Assembly (NCBI GenBank): GCA_021108395.1
Contig: JAIOQZ010000027.1
Span: 124,001 to 188,000, forward strand
Source: Candidatus Cloacimonadota bacterium
GTDB lineage: Bacteria; Cloacimonadota; Cloacimonadia; Cloacimonadales; JAIOQZ01
Direction of reading: 5' to 3'
Length of the DNA stretch: 64,000 nt
Part shown: positions 61,406 through 64,000 of the stretch, in pieces
Numbering within the stretch: position 1 is the first letter of the stretch
Layout: every line of letters begins with the position of its first letter
The notes under the pieces: generated by a model
Told to the model about the DNA's origin: nothing
What the model saw: the letters and a program-made list of their open reading frames with translations, nothing else
Database searches by the model: none
Position numbers and translations under genes: made by a program

Positions 61406-62716
61406 CTATCTTTGGCGTCCGCGTAATTTGCCTTTCTTCATGAAGCCTTCGTAGTGACGCATCACCAGGTGGCTCTCGATCTGCTGAAGCGTATCCAGGG
61501 CCACGCCCACGATAATGATGAGGCCGGTGCCGCCAAAATAGAACGGCATGTGGGTAAACTTCTGCATGAACTCCGGCAACACCGCCACGAACGCGAAGAA
61601 TACCGCGCCGGGTAAAGTGATGCGGGTGAGTACGCTGTTGATGTATTCGGCTGTTTTCTTGCCGGGCTTGCGACCAGGAATGAAACCGCCGTAACGCTTC
61701 ATGTTTTCCGCCATTTCCACCGGGTTCAACACAATGGCCGTGTAGAAGTAGGCGAAGAAGATGATGAGCGAGACATACACCACGGTGTACAAAAACGCGC
61801 CGGGACTGAGCCACATCACGAGTGTGTTCATGAAGTCGCTGCCGCGGAAGAACGTGGCGATTGTACGCGGGAACATGATAATCGACTGTGCAAAGATGAT
61901 GGGAATGACGCCGGCTGTGTTCACACGCAACGGAATGTGCGTGGTGGCGCCGCCATATACCTTGCGGCCAACGACTCGTTTCGCGTATTGCACCGGAATC
62001 TTGCGCTGCGCCTCCGTCACGAGGATTACCGCCGCCGTCACGCCAACCATGATAAGCAGGTTCAGCACCGCCATGAAGATGGACAGCGAACCAACCTGCA
62101 CCAGGCGGAACATGTCGATGAACCCTTGCGGGTAACGGGCGATGATGCCGGCGAAGATGATGAGCGAGATGCCGTTGCCGATGCCGCGCTCCGTTATCTG
62201 TTCGCCCAGCCACATGATGAAGATTGTGCCGGTAATCATCGTCAGCGCCGTTGTAAACATGAACATCCCACCCGGGTGCAGAACAGCCATTTGGCCGTCG
62301 GCCTGTAGGCTCTGCAGCCAGATAGCGATGCCCAGTGAGTTGAACGTGGCGATGAGAACCGTGCCGTAACGGGTGTACTGATTTATCTTCTTCTGCCCCT
62401 CGGCGCCCTCTTTCTTCAATTTCTCGAGAAAAGGTAATATGCTGCCCAAGAGCTGAATCACGATCGACGCCGTAATGTAGGGCATAATGCCCAGGGCGAA
62501 GATCGAGGCGCGGCCAAAGTTACCGCCCGAGAAGAGATCAATCAGGCCGAAGATCGTGTTAGACTGCTTGGCAAACGCGCTTTGCAGCACATCAGGATTG
62601 ATGCCCGGGGTGGGTATGAAGCTACCCAGTCGGTAGATGATGAGCATCAGCGACGTGAACAGGATCTTCTTTTTCAGATCCGGGATTTTAAAAATATTAC
62701 TTATACTTTCGAGCAA
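61406..62716 (-). CDS. secY: Preprotein translocase subunit SecY
   Basis: 436 residues with about ten membrane helices. S-F-I-P-T-P-G-I-N near the start and L-M-I-I-Y-R-L-G fit the family. It is the protein-conducting channel, working with SecE (46159-46347). The start is TTG 62716, one base after the rplO stop, with GGAGG about 9 bases upstream inside rplO. Confidence 0.96.
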   Translation of the reverse strand: MLESISNIFKIPDLKKKILFTSLMLIIYRLGSFIPTPGINPDVLQSAFAKQSNTIFGLIDLFSGGNFGRASIFALGIMPYITASIVIQLLGSILPFLEKLKKEGAEGQKKINQYTRYGTVLIATFNSLGIAIWLQSLQADGQMAVLHPGGMFMFTTALTMITGTIFIMWLGEQITERGIGNGISLIIFAGIIARYPQGFIDMFRLVQVGSLSIFMAVLNLLIMVGVTAAVILVTEAQRKIPVQYAKRVVGRKVYGGATTHIPLRVNTAGVIPIIFAQSIIMFPRTIATFFRGSDFMNTLVMWLSPGAFLYTVVYVSLIIFFAYFYTAIVLNPVEMAENMKRYGGFIPGRKPGKKTAEYINSVLTRITLPGAVFFAFVAVLPEFMQKFTHMPFYFGGTGLIIIVGVALDTLQQIESHLVMRHYEGFMKKGKLRGRQR

Positions 62717-62717
62717 T

Positions 62718-63170
62718 TTAAACTACCTCCGCTTTACCGCCGCACTTTTCGATAATCTCGCGTGCGGCCTTGGAGAAGGCGTTTGCCTTGATGTGCACTT
62801 TCTTGTCGAAGTTATCGGCGCCATTGGCAAGAATCTTGACCGGCGCCTTGCGATTGCGGCCCACCTTATTGATGAGTCCAAGCTCAACCATCATCGGAAT
62901 ATCGAGCGTGTCGGTATCGAGCTCATTGAGACGCCCGAGGTTGACGACGCGATATTCGACGCGGAAGATGTTCTTGAAACCGCGCTTGGGCAAGCGGCGC
63001 TGAATGGGCATCTGCCCGCCCTCGAACCACAGCGGAATGTTTCCGCCGGAGCGCGATTTCTGCCCTTTATTGCCGCGACCGGCGGTGCAACCCTGTCCGG
63101 TGCCCTCGCCCTTGCCAAGGCGTTTCTTATTCTTCTTGTTGGCGGCAGGACGTTTCAGTTCATGCAACAT
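62718..63170 (-). CDS. rplO: 50S ribosomal protein L15
   Basis: 150 residues. A basic Gly-rich N-terminus (G-K-G-E-G-T-G-Q-G-C-T-A-G-R-G) and F-E-G-G-Q-M-P-I-Q-R-R-L-P-K are diagnostic. A late 50S assembly protein. Gene order rpmD-rplO-secY is standard. Confidence 0.97.
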   Translation of the reverse strand: MLHELKRPAANKKNKKRLGKGEGTGQGCTAGRGNKGQKSRSGGNIPLWFEGGQMPIQRRLPKRGFKNIFRVEYRVVNLGRLNELDTDTLDIPMMVELGLINKVGRNRKAPVKILANGADNFDKKVHIKANAFSKAAREIIEKCGGKAEVV

Positions 63171-63189
63171 GTCGTCTCCTTCAGACTGC

Positions 63190-63372
63190 TTACTCGGTGA
63201 TCTCTTCCACCTTGACCAGGTGTTTCACCTTGTTTATCATGCCGCGAATGACGGGATTATCGTCGTGCATGCGGCTGCGATTGATGCGTCCGAGACCCAG
63301 CGCCTCAATTGTGCGCTTCTGGTCTCCCTTACGACGGATGGTGCTTCCGGTCTGAGTGACTTTAAGCTTCAT
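63190..63372 (-). CDS. rpmD: 50S ribosomal protein L30
   Basis: 60 residues. [10 protein letters not shown] and the pattern L-G-L-x-R-I-N-R-S are typical. The first 11 bases overlap the end of rpsE, so translation of the two is probably linked. Confidence 0.95.
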   Translation of the reverse strand: MKLKVTQTGSTIRRKGDQKRTIEALGLGRINRSRMHDDNPVIRGMINKVKHLVKVEEITE

Positions 63373-63886
63373 CCTTCGCCTCCTGCCCAGTCAACTCGGC
63401 AATGGTCTTGCCGCGAAGTCGGGCAGCGTCGCGTAGGGTACGCAAATCTTTCAGCCCACGCACCGTGGCCTTGACCACGTTGGTCGGCGTGTTGGACCCC
63501 ATCGACTTTGTGAGGATGTTCTCGATGCCTACCGCTTCCATGATGGCGCGAATCGGGCCGCCGGCGATAACGCCGGTACCGGGCGAAGCGGGCTTCAGCA
63601 TGATGCGGCTGGCGCCATACTTGGACACGATCTCGTGCGGTATGGTGCCATGAATGATGGGCACGCGAAACATGGTTTTTCCGGCGCGCTGCTTGGCCTT
63701 GCGGATTGCGTCAACGATTTCGTTGGCTTTGCCGTGACCCACGCCCACTTTGCCTTTGCGATCACCCACCACTACGATGGCGCTGAAGCTAAAGTTGCGG
63801 CCACCCTTGACGACCTTTGATACACGATTGGTATCGATAATCTTCTCGACTTCGTGTTCCTGTGTTTGATGTCTGCGTTGAAACAA
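63362..63886 (-). CDS. rpsE: 30S ribosomal protein S5
   Basis: 174 residues. The N-domain [17 protein letters not shown] and C-domain [12 protein letters not shown] are diagnostic. The start is TTG 63886 with GGGGGAG upstream. It takes part in decoding accuracy and mRNA unwinding. Confidence 0.97.
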   Translation of the reverse strand: MFQRRHQTQEHEVEKIIDTNRVSKVVKGGRNFSFSAIVVVGDRKGKVGVGHGKANEIVDAIRKAKQRAGKTMFRVPIIHGTIPHEIVSKYGASRIMLKPASPGTGVIAGGPIRAIMEAVGIENILTKSMGSNTPTNVVKATVRGLKDLRTLRDAARLRGKTIAELTGQEAKDEA

Positions 63887-63899
63887 CGTCTCCCCCTTG

Positions 63900-64000
63900 T
63901 CAGAAACTCAGGCCCGCTTTGCGGGTACCTTCGGCGAGGGCCTTCACCCGGCCGTGAAACTTGTATCCGGCGCGATCGAAACAGACTGTCTCGATGCCGG
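63900..64000 (-). CDS. rplR: 50S ribosomal protein L18, C-terminal end (5' truncated)
   Basis: The last 32 residues of a protein that enters from the right edge; the stop is TGA at 63902-63900. [17 protein letters not shown] matches the C-terminus of L18, which binds 5S rRNA. Its place directly before rpsE agrees with the standard order. Confidence 0.93.
   Translation of the reverse strand, partial: GIETVCFDRAGYKFHGRVKALAEGTRKAGLSF

Overview
The window is a chromosome segment from a Gram-negative (two-membrane) bacterium with fairly GC-rich DNA. Evidence for two membranes: signal peptides followed by beta-barrel-like and TPR periplasmic proteins, TolQ/TolR-type motor subunits and a family 9 heptosyltransferase-like enzyme. 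Two GWxTD-domain proteins, a pyrophosphate-type phosphofructokinase and a TolQR-TPR-AgmX operon point to the FCB superphylum or a related candidate phylum; Cloacimonadota-like lineages are one possibility. No marker seen by eye fixes the phylum. Many core genes start with GTG or TTG.

Layout. 1-6.8 kb: the end of a Mut7-C protein, dnaE, two GWxTD secreted proteins and a YraN-family gene. 6.87-18.1 kb: one plus-strand operon encoding an envelope machine: barrel-like protein, two large TPR proteins, a small secreted peptide, an ExbB/TolQ channel, two different ExbD/TolR proteins and an FHA-like/AgmX-PglI protein. It resembles the Agl-Glt gliding motor of myxobacteria and is the best candidate here for a poorly described system. 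One ExbD has Asn where the proton-carrying Asp should be; the other keeps Asp. 18.2-25.2 kb: priA, PPi-dependent pfk, a YgeY-like M20 hydrolase, a nitroreductase and a family 9 glycosyltransferase.

25.2-48.3 kb is read on the minus strand as a nearly unbroken gene train: tRNA-Thr, Tyr, Gly and Thr, tuf, rpmG, tRNA-Trp, secE, nusG, rplKAJL, rpoBC, rpsL, rpsG, fusA, a STAS protein, a tiny receiver-like ORF, prmC, murA, mnmA, a sugar epimerase and comEC. 48.4-53.7 kb (minus): cysS, rsmD, a 50-residue Cys-rich protein, an unknown protein, a ComEA-like protein, a thioesterase, an HD protein and a TrmH-like methyltransferase, mostly overlapping. 54.2-56.9 kb is an AT-rich type II restriction-modification island (TdeIII/MjaII-like nuclease plus SPPY methyltransferase), followed by a fragment of an MgtE-like gene. 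57.4-64 kb (minus) is the spc/alpha ribosomal region from rplR (partial) to rplQ.

Three copies of one nested-palindrome intergenic element (about 150-205 bp) lie at 20.6, 51.8 and 57.2 kb, each at a gene boundary. Two of them supply coding or stop sequence to the neighbouring reading frame.
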